Source: Acanthopleura granulata
Taxonomy: Eukaryota > Mollusca > Polyplacophora > Chitonida > Chitonidae
Reading direction: 5' to 3'
Assembly: GCA_016165875.1 (NCBI GenBank)
Contig: JABBOT010000082.1
Location: 5,259,168-5,323,167 of the forward strand
DNA length: 64,000 nucleotides
This document shows, in pieces, positions 45,501 to 59,100 of the stretch (the first letter of the stretch is position 1; every line of letters begins with the position of its first letter). A model generated the notes under the pieces. It was not told where the DNA came from, did no database searches, and was given only the letters and a program-made list of their open reading frames with translations. A program made the translations under genes and the position numbers.

Positions 45501-48500
45501 GAGGACATTAGATCCCGTCTTAAACATGCCGTGCATCCATTAAATTAGGTAGTATTTATGATGCTATAGAAACTGTGACAACAAAAGTTGACGGAACTAA
45601 ACCTAATAAAGGCAAAACTGAAAAGTGCCTCTCAAAAGTACATGGGCTGTCTAAAAGCAGAAACCAGATACCTCTGAACTAGGCGTATAAACCAGGATAT
45701 TGACACCACACATTAACTAACGCACATGTATTTGCATGTTGAGTTGAAAACACAAGAACGGTACTTTGAACGTGTCGAGGACCCAAAGAATGTTCGCGTA
45801 ATTACAACGTAACAGCTACTTCCGGCTCAGCACAAAATTAGCCCTTATTTGTGGAAAATGACCTTCCTGGTTGATTAGGGCCAGATGATACGTCACTAAA
45901 TGGCATACTTATAGTTTTATCCAAAGTACAGCATCACTCAGCCTTTGTCTCAGAAGACTGTTTATCAGAAGTGAGAACTTAACATATAAATGACACACGT
46001 AACACTGACTGAACACATTGTGGGAAATATATATACCTGACTGTTGTAAAGAAAGGATGGACGATCGAAAAATCGCTCTGCTTTCTTAAGTTTGCCCACA
46101 CCATACAGCTAATGTGTATGGATTTCAATAAATAAATTCGCAATACATGCAGCAACATCCACGGAAATGTCACAGTCATCTCGCACTTAAACACTTTACT
46201 AAGAGAATAGCCCATCTTGAAAAATAGAATCTAAAATTTTGGAAGACTAACAGGCGACCTTAGCGATTCATAGAGCTGCACATCGCACCTAAAAAAACTT
46301 GCAATAATGGCATTTCTTTGTATGGCTTTCAAAATTGATTTTAGAAACATTGTGTACATCTCCTGATGACGCATATTTGGGTGGCAGACTGATATTTCAC
46401 TCAACCTGCACTTTTTATGGCAAATATGGACATAAGCACTAGCTGTTTGCAAGTCAGTTTGAGAGATATTTATTTTTAAGTTTTACAGCTTACCTCTGTT
46501 AAAGCCAAATTTATGTAGTTTTGATTTAAAATTTATATAGTTTTTAATTAGCCAAGATGGTGTTTAAATCATCCACTTTAGGTGAAAGAGAAGCGTGATA
46601 AAGTAAATATAAATAAAGAAGGAAGGAAAAAAACACCCAGGAATGTTTCTTGTTAGCTAAACAGGATTCAGTTGTAGATATATATTAGGCTCTTCTAGAT
46701 ATTAAGATTTGTTTTACAGTAGAAACAAACTGTTTCGGATTTGTAGATATCAAGAGCTCATTCCAAGAGCGGATGTTTTTTTGGTACTGAGCATGATAAT
46801 GATATATAGATACTATAGGTCATTAGCGCAGGGTAACGGTTGGTATGGTCAACTGCACCAATACAAAGTCTTCGCAAATAAATGTCGTCTGGAAGGAAAC
46901 TCTGGTATCATCGGAGATAATTATCAATCTGAGAGTACACAGCCGTAGTCGGCCGTTATGTTATGGATGACAGAACTGAAATTGAGAACAACCACTGGGT
47001 GTTATGTACTCTAGAGAAGTCGGTGGCAAGTATTGGACAGGTTTCATTCGGCTAGAAGTGAAGTCGGTCGTGTAAATAAAGCATTTACTGGGGTTTTCCC
47101 TCAAAGATAACGGCGTGCACGAAGATGAAAAGCTAATGTGTTTGAGCTGAAGTGGTGTGGACAATCGGTCGACAGCACTGTTGACTCTACCCTCGGAGGA
47201 TGCAACCTACATCCGGGCACTTCGGCAAAGACGGAATGTCTCTAAGAAAGGATTTCTTCTTCCCGCCGTAGACAAAAGCAAAATGCAAAATTTTTGGATT
47301 GCCACGAGCATTGTTTGCTGTGGTGTATGTGCTTCTTGTCAGTGATAAGTGGTTTGAAGTTCAGCACAAGACTACATGTATATTAGATGATTTGAATGAC
47401 GGATATCTTCTTTGTTTACGTCATATGCTATATTTTGGAAGACCCTTAGTAATGACCTTGAAGATAGGCAGATATATGTATACTTATATTCTAGGAAGAT
47501 TTCAAAGTGCATGAGTATTTGATGTACTGATGTGGTTTCAATACACATGAACACCGGCAAAAACCGCTGGTTAGAAAATCAATAAGGGGATATCAGTCGA
47601 AGGTAAAAATACAACTATAGTGGTAACCATTGGTGATTTCATAGGTTTGCGTCTGAGAGGCACACTGTCTTAGCTGGGGTTTTTTGTTTGCTATCCATGT
47701 TAGTTAACAGGGGTACAAAAAGATTTGTAAACAAAATTCATTTCAAAGCTGAACATTAGCATCTTTTTAAAGAAAAGGGATGGTTGCTTAAAGTGACCTG
47801 TGGAACAGAAGCAGGGTCTGTCTGCGTTACGAACCCGTCTTTAAAATATGGCATGATACTTTTTTTTGCGGTAACCAGGTCAGTGTCTGACCTACATACT
47901 TTCCTCAGTGTACGTTGCAGCCTGCACTGGAATCCAGTCGCCTGTTCTCGAGACTTCTATGTTTACCCGTTTCGTGTCATTGTACATAAAGCGTATATTC
48001 TGGAAACATGTACGCATATTGTAAACATGTTTAAGAACAAATCATCTCGAACTTTCTTTACGTTAGTCTATAAATAGGAGCGACGAAGTTGTGAAACTCG
48101 CAATAATTTTACTTGTGTCTACTTGTAAACAATTCAAGTTCATTTGAGAGCAGTCATTTTTACTCTCGTTCACTTGGAAGGATTTTGTGAGATTTGGAGA
48201 CATCGGCTTTCGTGCCATTCGACATGCGTCAATTTGTACTCCATTTCTCTGTACGTAGCACTTTGTGAGCTTGTGTTTCGCCACATGCGTTTTTGTTTGG
48301 CACGCCCTTTTAGGCTTGTATCCCTCATTGTCTCTTTGTGTCGATTACGTGACTTTGTGTATATTTCCGAGGACTGAAACATACATCGCCAGCTCGGCAT
48401 AACGGACGCTATTGTTAACCCGTCCTCCCAGGAAACTTACACCTTGACAGTTAGTTGGATACATACCATAGTCGGCGTTCCGTGCCCTCTGCTGTTGGCC

Positions 48501-51500
48501 ACTACAGGGCTGCCATCCTGCGACTCGAGAATTCCCAAGAACTTTGCATTAAATATTTATGTGGACTGAATTGCTTGAGGGAGCCAGAATATCCCATCCG
48601 GAATAAATTGTGTAACTAAAAATTGCATAATTATTTGTACTTTTTTATTATCGTAAGTTGTACCATTTGTCTATTTTGTTCAAATATTCGCATTGAACGT
48701 ATTCAATAGTTTTTTTGAGTTTGTTTCTATAATATTGTTTATGGCCTACCGTTGTCGGAGAGTTGAATAAGCCATTTGTTTATCAATTTTCCTCTCCGAT
48801 AGCGGTACCCTTAGAGTTTGATGTTTTGTGTAAAAGTGGAAGAGTTAGACAGAACGTACTTTGTTTTGCCAGTGACATCATCATTGTAACACTGATAAAG
48901 TTGCTTTCAGAAGAATGTGATATTCTTGTATTAAATTTGTCACTGTAATGCCCATGGGCAATAACGAGAGGAAGAAATGGGGATCGGTGAACAGGGAGCA
49001 CGGTTTTGTTTCATAATGTTTTGATAAACCACGAAAAAAAAAGAGCGCACATCAAGAAAAAAAGCTATATCTCGAAGTCACTGGTGACAAAATCCCCCTG
49101 AGCGGCTGGTCGTTGAAGGTGCTTCAACCATGCCCGACGTCGAATACACGGGTGTAGAGAGCCGAGAAACGTGGGTGCATGGTTGTTCCCTTAATATTTG
49201 TGTCAAATTCCTTCCTCATTTGTAAGATATCCTGGAGACGTGTTTGAAAGCTTGAGACCAGGTAAAAAACCATTGATATGATGAAATGCTATAATTGAAG
49301 CAATTCCCTGGCAACTTGAAAAAACTTATCGCCCTTGGGTTTACCATGTTTTGGTCGTTCTACCCCTTAGAAATGAGACGCACTGGCCGCCAGAAGGTAA
49401 ATAACAACAATCAATTGGTAATGAGTTTGGTAAACGTTGGAAATCCACCATCTACAGGATGTTCGAAGATCTCAAAGCACTTCCGGCCGTTCCCCGGAGG
49501 GTAAGTTTGCGGCGTTCAGTTTGATGTGGGGGCAGAAAATCAGACATGTATTTTCCTGCTGAAACGTCGAGGTGTCTCCACAGCGGGAGCAGTTCATGGC
49601 CTAGATAGCTCTTTGCCCGGCACTCGTGACAGCCATCAAGCCGGAAGGCATGTAAGCGGGAAGCCCAGTACCGCCATGCTGTCCGTGTACTACAGAGGTC
49701 ATACGTCTTCATGTCTTTCGTGATAAAATCTCATGGCTGCACAGTGTGTGATCGCCTATTACACATAGCCAATTTCGCTGTGAGAGGTCAAAGAATACGA
49801 CGGAAACCATGATCCGAAAAGTGGACTGAAATGAATTGAGAAATATATGAAATAGAAGGAGACGAACAATATGTACGCGAAATTCTGAAAAAAATTATCT
49901 GGCGGTACGAATGGTTAATCAATAAATTAATGAATCTACCCATCACATTTTTAATCAGCACAATATAATCTATCTTGTATTTGTTTCCCCTTAGCGCATT
50001 TTTAATGTTTGCATCTTTCTTTTATTCACAACCAACAGGTACCATTTGCTTTTGTTATTTCTATTATTATTTTTCTAACTGTCGAGGATGGAATTCTTAG
50101 AAAAAGCTGGTAAATAGAGAGATTAAGTTCCTTCATGTTTCTGATGTTTTACTAACACCTCTTAACTCAACGGACATTATCTTTCACAAAAAATTAGAAA
50201 TTTCTGTTTATGCATGGAAAATGTGACGCCAGGCTTTATTGCCTTCCGCAGTGGCGTTCCTTGAACGGACCATTTCCTCGAATCAGCCTTGTGATATTAT
50301 GTAACACAGAAGACACCACTGGCGTATACATCATCGGGTCTCAGAGGCTTTTGTATAAGTAACAAGTGTTGGGCTTCTCAATGTGTATCGTCAGGCGCAA
50401 ATGATAGGGACCGCTTTAGCCAGGCGAATATTTCACCATTATCCCATCCTGTACCCAGCTGAACACGAGACGTTGTTTGTAACAAAGGGAGTAATGTTAC
50501 ATAGTGTGATTAAGCTTGACTGCTTGTGTGTCCTAGCGAGCTATTCTCGAGACAGTATCACTCTGACATTGAGATGCTGAAGGCATTCCCTAAAGCCGCA
50601 GTAATGTTTGTGTCCGTTTATCATTCTAGCGTGTGCATTATTTCAATCTGCACAGCCAGTCTGGTATACAGGGATGCACTGGTTATGTAACGTTATGTAA
50701 TAAATACTGGCTTGTGTTCCCGTTTACAAGACATCATTATCATGTCCCTTTTGTTGAGAATATCCATTGAAACCACTTTAAACTGTCAAGCAGAAATTGT
50801 TCTCATACGGTTTGTGGGATCTTTAATCGTTCATCGATTGTCTTAAATTTAATGCAACTTTACTGGAACACTGGAATTTCTGATCGATCCTAATATTATC
50901 AGGAAAATGCCGTACGCCGTACTCTAGAAAATGTCACTTACATGCCAGTGGCTAGCATAATAGTGGCAGGAAACTGGGCACTGCCCGGAAGGAACCTGGA
51001 AACTTTTCCACGTGTTGCCTTCCGTTGCCAAGGGGTTAGCCTGCTAGTGCAGTGCAATGAACCAGGAGTCGTGTCTCGTGCGTTATGCCGAAATTCAGGT
51101 TTATTCACCTGCTTCTTGATATTAAAACATCGAGCAAAGAGACTTTTTCATTCCCTTGACTTAATTGCCCTCCTGACTAGTGTGTGGCACCAGTAATCTA
51201 ATTCCAACGTAATCCGGAACACTGGCGCAACGCTGTGGTCAGATGAGCAAATTGGGTAAGTGGCTCTAGTAATTTTCTGGCTGGTTCATGTGGCCTAATT
51301 TTGTTTGCACCAGATACATTGGATTTCTCGTATCGCAACCAAATTGGGATTAACCAAAGAGTTGTAATATAAGTGTAGCATACATCACCATGGAAATAAA
51401 CGGCTGTGCAGGATATTTTTTTCTGGATGAGAAATAATTTAATTACCACCAAGCGAAGCTAGGTGTTCAGGAGGCGACTGCAAACCTTGTTTTTTATCGG

Positions 51501-52700
51501 CGTGGAATACCAATATCCGCACCATGGTTGCGCAAACTCCCACCAAAGTATATATGTATATTTGGAGGTGGGTGGGTCGGAGAATAGATCTGCCATTATA
51601 TATACTAGACTTGTATAGCTTTCATTGTAAAGTAACAAAGGTTTATTCAAGACCTCGGGAATTGGCGCATTTAGCTTCCAATATCTTGCGCAGAGGATAA
51701 ACTTGTGGTATTAATATGCATAAAGAAATGGTATAATTGGTACAAACTAATTCCAGTAATCACTTAGGAAGGGTAAAGGCTTACAGGGTGGTTTTAAAGA
51801 AAACAACTGTCAAGCTGAGCGCGCAAGGCTCGGAGGTACTAATATAAAGCCCAGATATGCACGGCTTGAAACCACCAGTGCTACAGCGGGTGTGCATCAT
51901 TGGAAGTGTGGATGCCATCTCGTGATTGATGATTAACTCCACACTTATTTTATTTATTTACTTTTATTTATGTCCTATGTCCTTCTGGAGATTTAGTTTA
52001 TTCGAAGGATGTCAGATTGAGAAAATGACTCGCTGTAGACAGGCGGGCTTACACACGGAAAACACAAACGTTTCGAGCGGCAAGATGGTAACTGAGAGAA
52101 CTGCATTTGGAAGAAAGAAATCGCCTCATGCATTGAGTGAGTATTTCTTGTCTCGCATGGAAGGTTTATACGTCTGTTTGATATTGGGCAGAGAAGAAAA
52201 TATGCAAGGCCTTTCAACAAGCATATTTAGCTTCAAACATATGTACACATGTAGCTTGGAGCCTTGGTTAGCGAATGTCTACATATATTCCGGACAAGCA
52301 ATCCTGGGCTGTAGATTTGATCAGTGTAAACTTTTATATGACCAAGGTATCCATCATATATTTAAATGGGTTTTTAATATTATGTCTAAAGTTTTTCCAT
52401 CGCAATGGAATGGATATTAAAATTTACCCCGTTCTGTTGATGACGCACGCTCATACAGAAGTACACTACTGATTTCACGGATTATTTCCATTGGGACACC
52501 TATTTCTAGCACGCGTAATATTTTAATATTAGAGGGTAATACACAAATACTAATTCCTGTGTGAAATTAATATATACATTATAAGGAGCATGTTAGATTC
52601 CTAAGGCCTACGGTGTAGTGCTCGGTACATAAGTTTGCAAAACCCAGAGGAGGTTTAATAGAATCTTATGTGGTAATGTTTGTCTCGAGGAACATGTGAT
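42556..52700. other. Unrecognised non-coding stretch
   Basis: About 10 kb without a supportable gene. The longest open frame is 51926-52420 (plus, 164 codons). It begins with a hydrophobic stretch (TLILFIYFYLCPMSFWRF) but shows no family motif, and one frame of this size is expected by chance in the window. The second copy of the dispersed repeat lies at 44297-44390. The remainder is unique AT-rich DNA. Confidence 0.5.
44297..44390 (+). repeat. Dispersed repeat, copy 2
   Basis: This is the counterpart of 39505-39605 in the same orientation, 4.8 kb away. The copies agree in the AGTTAGAATAAAA core and the AACGTGTGA block and differ by several small insertions. Confidence 0.55.
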
Positions 52701-52712
52701 TGGTTTTCATAA

Positions 52713-52739
52713 ACACTGAACCTTGTACAGGTTCAGTGT
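52713..52739. other. Perfect 11-bp hairpin
   Basis: ACACTGAACCT (52713-52723), loop TGTAC, then AGGTTCAGTGT (52729-52739). The flanking GGTTTTCATAAACAC (about 52702) recurs as GGTTTTCATGAACAC (about 52753), so the hairpin sits between two direct repeats 50 bp apart. No gene is next to it. Confidence 0.85.
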
Positions 52740-53241
52740 AACTGTACGAATAGGTTTTCATGAACACCTGTTGTGGTTAGGAATGGACAGACCGCATGGT
52801 TGACCGCCATGCAGCAGTCCACGAGCTCCGGTCAATGTGGCCTCCAGTCTCTGCCGTTTTTATAGGCTGTATTTTCTCGGTTGAACGACTGGGCTTTAAT
52901 TAAAACGCCAAACAGGATCAATACTCTATGCTGATGTGTTTGGTGTTGACCAGTAGAAGTTCATCCGCACCGGTGCCCAGGAAACTGACCAAGGCTGACG
53001 ATGAAATTAAGGGTTCACACGGGAAAGATGGATATGAGGAAATTGTCAGGGTCATTTTGTAGTGTAGCTTAGGCTTTTAAGCTTCTGTCTCACGCCGAAT
53101 TTAAAGGCCGGAAAAAAAACATTGTTGGTTAATATGAATATTCGGTGTGTCAGTAGGACACCGCATGAGTTAAAGGTTGCTATTAAAATTTCGTTTTGTA
53201 TATGAAAACAAAATTGTCAATGTATCATAAAGGAGAAATCT

Positions 53242-53392
53242 AAATTTATTTATTTATTGATTTGATTAGTGTTTTACGCTGTACTCAAGAATATTTCACT
53301 TATACGACGGCGGCCAGCATGGTGGGAAGAAACCTGACAGAGCCCGGCGTAAGCCCACGACCATCCGCAGGTTGCGGACAGGCCTTCCCACA
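53242..53392 (-). repeat. SINE copy upstream of the LINE
   Basis: Read on plus from the tail: AATTTATTTATTTATTGATT, GTGTTTTACGCTGTACTCAA, GAATATTTCACTTATACGAC, CAGCATGGTGGGAAGAAACC and CCCACGACCATCCGCAGG. The copy ends at about 53392, before the B-box side, so the tRNA-like head is missing. The LINE remnant starts within about 100 bp. Confidence 0.85.
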
Positions 53393-54587
53393 TGGAAAAA
53401 TCTAAAGGTTTAATTTTCCAGTAATTGCCCAGTATTCGCGTTTACCGTTTTCAAGGTGATAACAGAGCTGAAACAACAGAAGAATGTGCAGAAAAAAGTG
53501 GTAGAAATGCTTACTAAAAAGCTGGACCTGTGCATCACAGATTAAGACATTGATATGTCTCACTATCTTGGACCCCACCAGATGACCTAGAATCTAAACC
53601 TAGAGATGTATATGTCAAATTTATGACGAGGAAATAAAATGGACGCCATAAAGAAACAAAAAGTCCTCAAGGGTACAAAGATCACTATCAAAGAACATCT
53701 GACCCCCTAAAAGACATAAAGCGTTTCAATGAGCACTTTCAAGCAGTACTTGCTAAACTTCCTCATGATAAAAAACGCATTTTGCTTGTTGACTTTAACA
53801 TTGATCTTCTTGAAACAGATAAGAATACGCCCACTGCATGTTTCCTTGATATTACGAAATATAATTACTTTCTACCTCAAGTAACTACACCAAGTACCGT
53901 TAAGTACAACCTCAACGTCCATGATTGATAATATTTTCACTCACTTTCACAAACAGCATCTCTTTTCTGCCATGCTACTAACCGATATAATAGACCATTT
54001 CCCTTGGTTCATATTTTTGAGACAAATATCCAACCGTAACCAAAAGGCAGAAAAATAACTCAAAATCAAATTCAAGAACTATCTGAAGTAATTAAAAATT
54101 CTCAATTTGATGACATTTATGAGAAGGAAAATACCTATGAAGCACTTTCAGCATTCCCCTGGGTATTTACTAAACTCTACGATGAGCATTTTCCTCTTAT
54201 ACCATTCCATTCACTACAACACAGAATGAAAAACAATGCACTACTCATAGTATGATCTGCTCAATAAATACTAAAAATAACCTTTATCGTGAACAACTAC
54301 TCGATCCCAATACACAAAGTCACCATCAAACCTTGCGAAATAAACTCAGCAAACTAATATCGAGATCAAGAAAAGAATAAAATGAGCAAAAATGCAATAA
54401 GGCAAATAACGACGTGAAAGGTATAAGGAAAGTTTTAAACAAACTCTTAAAACGAAATAAAGCTTAAATAACAACAAATTTCTCTGACGAACACAATAAC
54501 CTCTTAGATCATAAATTCATATCAACTAGGTTCAATAAATTTCTCGACCCCGTTGCATCAGATCTAAAAGAAACTATCACTGACACC

Positions 54588-54926
54588 ATGACACCTTCTC
54601 TTGATTTTCTGCAACAAGAAACTAACGCAAATCTTAACCTCTCACCAATCACACCGAGCGATGTTAAATGTGTTATTCACGAACTACGGCACTCTGCCCC
54701 AGGTATTGATGGCGTATGCATGTCTGTGTTGAAATCAATCTCAAACTATATCTCTGTGCCCCTTTCTCACATTATTAATCTGTCCTTTGGAACCGGCATT
54801 GTCCCAACAATGTTAAAAACAGGTAAAGTAACACCAATCCTTAAACCTGGTGATAAAAGTACTTATGCCAACTACAGGCCGATTTCGGCACTACCAGCAA
54901 TAAGCAAGCTTATGGAAAAAGTTTAG
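54588..54926 (+). pseudogene. LINE reverse transcriptase, fingers region
   Basis: 112 codons are open, with SDVKCVIHELRHSAPGIDGV (the K-x-SxGxDG-type region of LINE reverse transcriptases), SLSFGTGIVP-type sequence and GKVTPILKPGDKSTYANYRP followed by ISALPAISKLMEKV. The frame then stops at TAG. The following 300 bp are in other frames with several stops. Confidence 0.9.
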
Positions 54927-55221
54927 TGCCCTTCAAAAAGTGGATTTTCTTGACAAAAATGCCATAATAACAAATACTCAGTATGTATTTCGAACCAACC
55001 ATTCCACTTTACACGCCGCCACTGCCCATATAAAAAACTAGTTTCGGCCGATGAACAGCACAGATTCAGCATAGCTGTCCAAAGCTTTCCACACAGTAGA
55101 TCATAATATATTTCTACTAAAACTATATCTTTATGGTTGCCGGGACATAGCAAATGACTGGTTCAAGGGTTATCTGTTCTACAGGTCACAATGTGTTTTC
55201 TATAAAGAGGCCATCTCGACT

Positions 55222-55605
55222 ATGCCTCAAACTGACGGTGAAGTGCCGCAGGGCTCCATATTAGGGCCTGTTGTCTTCATAACCTATATAAATGACATAA
55301 TCAACTCCTCGGCTCTCCTCAACTTCATTTTCCTTGCCGGTGACACCTGCCTTCAGTTTTCCGGTCATAACATTGAAGAACTTATTAATCTTATGACGGG
55401 TGAGCTTGTTCGATGCCAATACGCTTTCACTGAATGCATGATGATTAAAACATGCAGGAAATCACTCCCTTCATATATCCCAAAAGTAAAAATAGACACC
55501 CATGAAATAGATTTTGTGGCTGATTTCAAGTCTCTTGGCGTTGTCTTCAGCGAGAATATGCCATGGACATCACATGTCATATACATTTCAAATAAAATTT
55601 CATAG
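55222..55605 (+). pseudogene. LINE reverse transcriptase, palm region with a lost catalytic Asp
   Basis: 127 codons are open. EVPQGSILGPVVFITYINDI is the conserved block before the active site. The active-site motif reads FLAGDT (55330-55347), where family members have FADDT or YADDT, so the first Asp of the pair is Gly. KSLGVVFSENMPWTSHV is the thumb-side block. Reverse transcription by this copy is not possible. Confidence 0.9.
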
Positions 55606-55762
55606 GAATTACAGGAATGTATAACATAGGAATTATAAAACATGTGAAGAAGTTAATAAATAAAAAAAAAATCTCCTGATACTGTATTTCTCCCTCATTT
55701 TTCCTTATATTACCTACGCAAATGTACTTTCTGGTAACACCTATAGAACCCACCTAAATCCC

Positions 55763-56140
55763 TTGCGTATTCTGCAAAAGTGGGCTGTTTGCACTATTGC
55801 TTCATCGCACAGACTTGCACATACCCTTCCCTTATTCCAGCACCTAAAAATCGACACGTTCTCTTGCTTCTCAATTATGCATCAATTTATGTACAGTCCT
55901 TTCAAACTTCCAACAACGTTTCGAACCATTTTCAAAATGCAGTCTTTCGTACACTTTTACCCTACACGAAACCAAAGACTAAATCCCCATAGTCCATTTA
56001 CAAGGACTAACCTCTCTCTATATTAATTTCATTCGAAAGGCCCTCAAGCATGGAACAAATTTCCCCAGTATCTTAAAACTGCCAAATCTCCCTCTCTATT
56101 CAAAGATAAATTAAAGGATGACGTCATACATATCATGGAT
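55763..56140 (+). pseudogene. LINE ORF2 carboxy end
   Basis: LRILQKWAVCTIASSHRLAH and TLPLFQHLKIDTF are the typical region after the thumb. A frame change follows at about 55880-56030, and the end reads GPQAWNKFPQYLKTAKSPSL and FKDKLKDDV, the usual last residues of CR1/Jockey-like ORF2. Stop near 56145. Confidence 0.85.
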
Positions 56141-56159
56141 ACCTGAAGTCTAGCAACCA

Positions 56160-59100
56160 ATTAACTCCTGTTTTATCCCCATCAGCCAGTCTTGTATGTT
56201 GTTGCAGCGGTATATATATATACATATATGCTCAGATAAGCTAACCGTCATCATTTTATTACGCTCGTGGTGTTACTAGAAACACTCATCCATAAGTAGC
56301 CGTATCGTTTGTGTAATTTCGTTTCGTTCTTTCATCGTTAAGGTAGTTCTATTGGGAATACAGCATTTCTCGGCCAAAAGTCCATCATCGATTAAACCAT
56401 AACGTTGGCTATTTTTTATTGATTTGGCCTCTTGTTCTTCGAGGCCATGTCATTATACTGAAGTAGACAGACTTGGCTCGAGCTTATCGCTTTTCATGTC
56501 GGTAAACGGCCAAAGCTTAAGTCGAGCGGTTTGCAGACTTACAGCAGCCAATTCATCATCTAATACGTCCTAAGTCCAGGTGAAGGAGAAATGGGTTGTT
56601 TTTTTCACATAAGTTATTCGATAATTGTGTTTTCTTAACAACGTAAACCTGATATTGCACCCATGACAGAAAGTGTACGGCACCAGCAAAACCAGGAAGC
56701 TGGTTGTAGATGCAACAAAGCTTGAGATGGGGAATTGATCGCAGGTGATGTACTTTGAGCTCGTCTTCTGTCTGAGATAATTTGATGGATAGTGTGCACC
56801 TTTTTTAAGGGGCCACATTATAATGTACCTTTTTGTCCGCTGATTTCGTATTTTTCGCATCAGCTGAACTACTTCGAAATAACGGTTTGATTACACCCCG
56901 TTGCCCTTGTCTTTGAGAGTAATGGCTTAGCTTTTTGTTAAACAATTGTTTACAAGGGTTCGCAACTTATCTCAGCAAATGACATATTTATGAAGTGTTC
57001 TCACTTCAGTGTAATAGATTTGATAAATGCACCTACCGAAAAAGTCTCAAGGTAGAGATTATTTTTAAGACGGATTCTTAAAGAATGGGGAACAGACGAT
57101 AGAGCAATGAGGGCCTTGGTAAAACGGGCAACTTATAGTCAAATGTTATTTTTCCTACACCGTAACAAGTGAACACTAACCAAATGCTATCTGTATATCC
57201 TAGCTGGCACGAAAAATTTGTAGTTTCGCCAAAGTTGCAGCTGATTTTTTTTTGTTTCGAGGTTGATATTTTTGTTGCGCTGAACGTGTGAAGTGAAGTT
57301 AGGTCAATGGGTATATACTTCCTGCTGACCTGGGTTTGCTATAACCACGTCAGGTCAGCAACGGTTTTCATATCAGTGGATCCCTCTGTCATTTGGAAGT
57401 CTAATCCTGCATGCCTGCCATAGCTTAGTGAAACGCCAACTCGCCACTGTATTATGGGAAATGATGCTACGTGTAAAAAAGCCGCGGAAATATAAATTAC
57501 TATAACTCCCCCCCCCCCTCCAGAAATAAAAAAAACACACAGACACACAGCGATCTGAGATTTGAAATACACTGGATATGTTTGGTGGGCAAGAAATACT
57601 TTCTATGCCTTGCATCATTCCCTTTCAGAATTCCATAAGTCGGCCAAGCCACGCTGTCGTTGCCATGCGACGAAATCTTCCTGCTGTAGCGCCTGCAACT
57701 CTACCATTCCCTTGCAGATGCTCGAAGGCTAATGCACCTTTGACGAACAAAGTGGCCAACGACCTCAAGAAATCCAACATATACTTTTGAAACGAAGTAT
57801 ACAATGCCGCCTTGACTCAGAGCAAATCGTCACCAACAGAAAGAATACATCACCTGTGGAATTCTGTTTGATTTATTCAAGTTGTGCCTTATCCTTTTTC
57901 AGCGTAACCGGCCCAGGCAAAGCAAATCATAGTTCCCTTGTACTACATAAGTGCTATATGCTACCAGCTTTCCACCAAACCCTCCACAGCCTATAAAGGA
58001 AGGAGGGAACATTTGACAGAACATTTGGACCGGATTACATTAGGTTAGGAAACTTCCCGTTCAGTGAATGAAAATGTCTGTTGTACGAAAACGTTAGATA
58101 CGTTGGATGAGCATATTTCGTATATTACCTTGTTAGTTACCTTTCAGAACAACAGTAAACGGTATCGCCTCTGGTTACATCACCGGGCGAAGAATTGGTT
58201 GCTTTTCGCCTCTTCACGATGTGCAGAGAAAAAAAATATAAGAACTATACATTCTCATGTATGACTAACATAGCCTTTCGTCCAGGTTTCATCGCCATAA
58301 GCTCATGCAAGAAAATTATTGTATACTGTTGCCGTAAGCCACTAAAAGTCTTGCTTTGTACGAAATTTAGAAGTATACCATTGAACAAAAACCTCACTGC
58401 CATAGCTCACGACACAGCGGTAGACAACTTCACATTATGAAATCCATACGCTGTGCGGATTCGTGAAAATGTGTCAATTTCTAACCATAGCACTAGACTG
58501 GCCACGTGATCTCATGCGGCCGGCCTGGATAATATCAGCTTTCTCCTGACCCTGACGACAGCCTGCCTGGGCCTGGCCAGAACACTTTCATCTGATGACC
58601 GACTTTCAGTACCTACAGCACGTCGCTGGCGATGGTCACCCCGAGTAACTGGGGGGTTACCATTAGACAGACTTTGTCAAGTTGTTATCACCACCTGAGT
58701 GGCAAAGAACAAAGTAGACGTGTGCCATTTGTCAAATATGTTTCCATGGAATTTGGTAACTGGTGCTGCTGTCGTTCTTTTGTATAAAAAAAAAAACAAT
58801 TTTGGCGCACATATGTCTATGTAAAGCCGCAACGCTACGAATAATGACTGTGTTAATTTCATCACCAGCGTCATCATATCTGTTGTAGCAACAGTGCTGA
58901 TAATTGTCAATCAGTATGAACGTATCAAGGACAGTTAGCTGACTTACTGGCGATACTAGCCGCTAGTGACCTACATAGCGTCCAGTGCCGTTCACGAAAT
59001 GTGCTGTCAATCAGCGTCGCCATACACACTTCAGTGTAACAGGGCACTGTCACACTCACCATCCACGCTCTCCTTACACCACACTCACCGCAAGACAACT

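Larger units (their letters stand above)
53400..56150 (+). mobile_element. Decayed APE-type LINE (CR1/L2/Jockey-like)
   Basis: This is a non-LTR retrotransposon with all frames broken. The first part (about 53460-53710) resembles an ORF1 protein (KVLKGTKITIKEHLTP). It runs straight into the late part of an endonuclease domain (RILLVDFNIDLLETD, 53780-53817), so most of the endonuclease and the ORF1/ORF2 boundary are deleted. The reverse transcriptase begins near 54590, and the carboxy end with FHSKGPQAWNKFP-type sequence lies near 56035-56140. No poly-A tail is evident. A TA-rich run (56211-56228) follows. Clade placement is by resemblance only. Confidence 0.88.

Noticed and set aside
51926..52420. 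164-codon plus-strand open frame, longest outside the mobile elements and the array
   Set aside because: No motif, no start context and no exon signals that I can defend. A few open runs of this size are expected by chance in a 64-kb six-frame scan.
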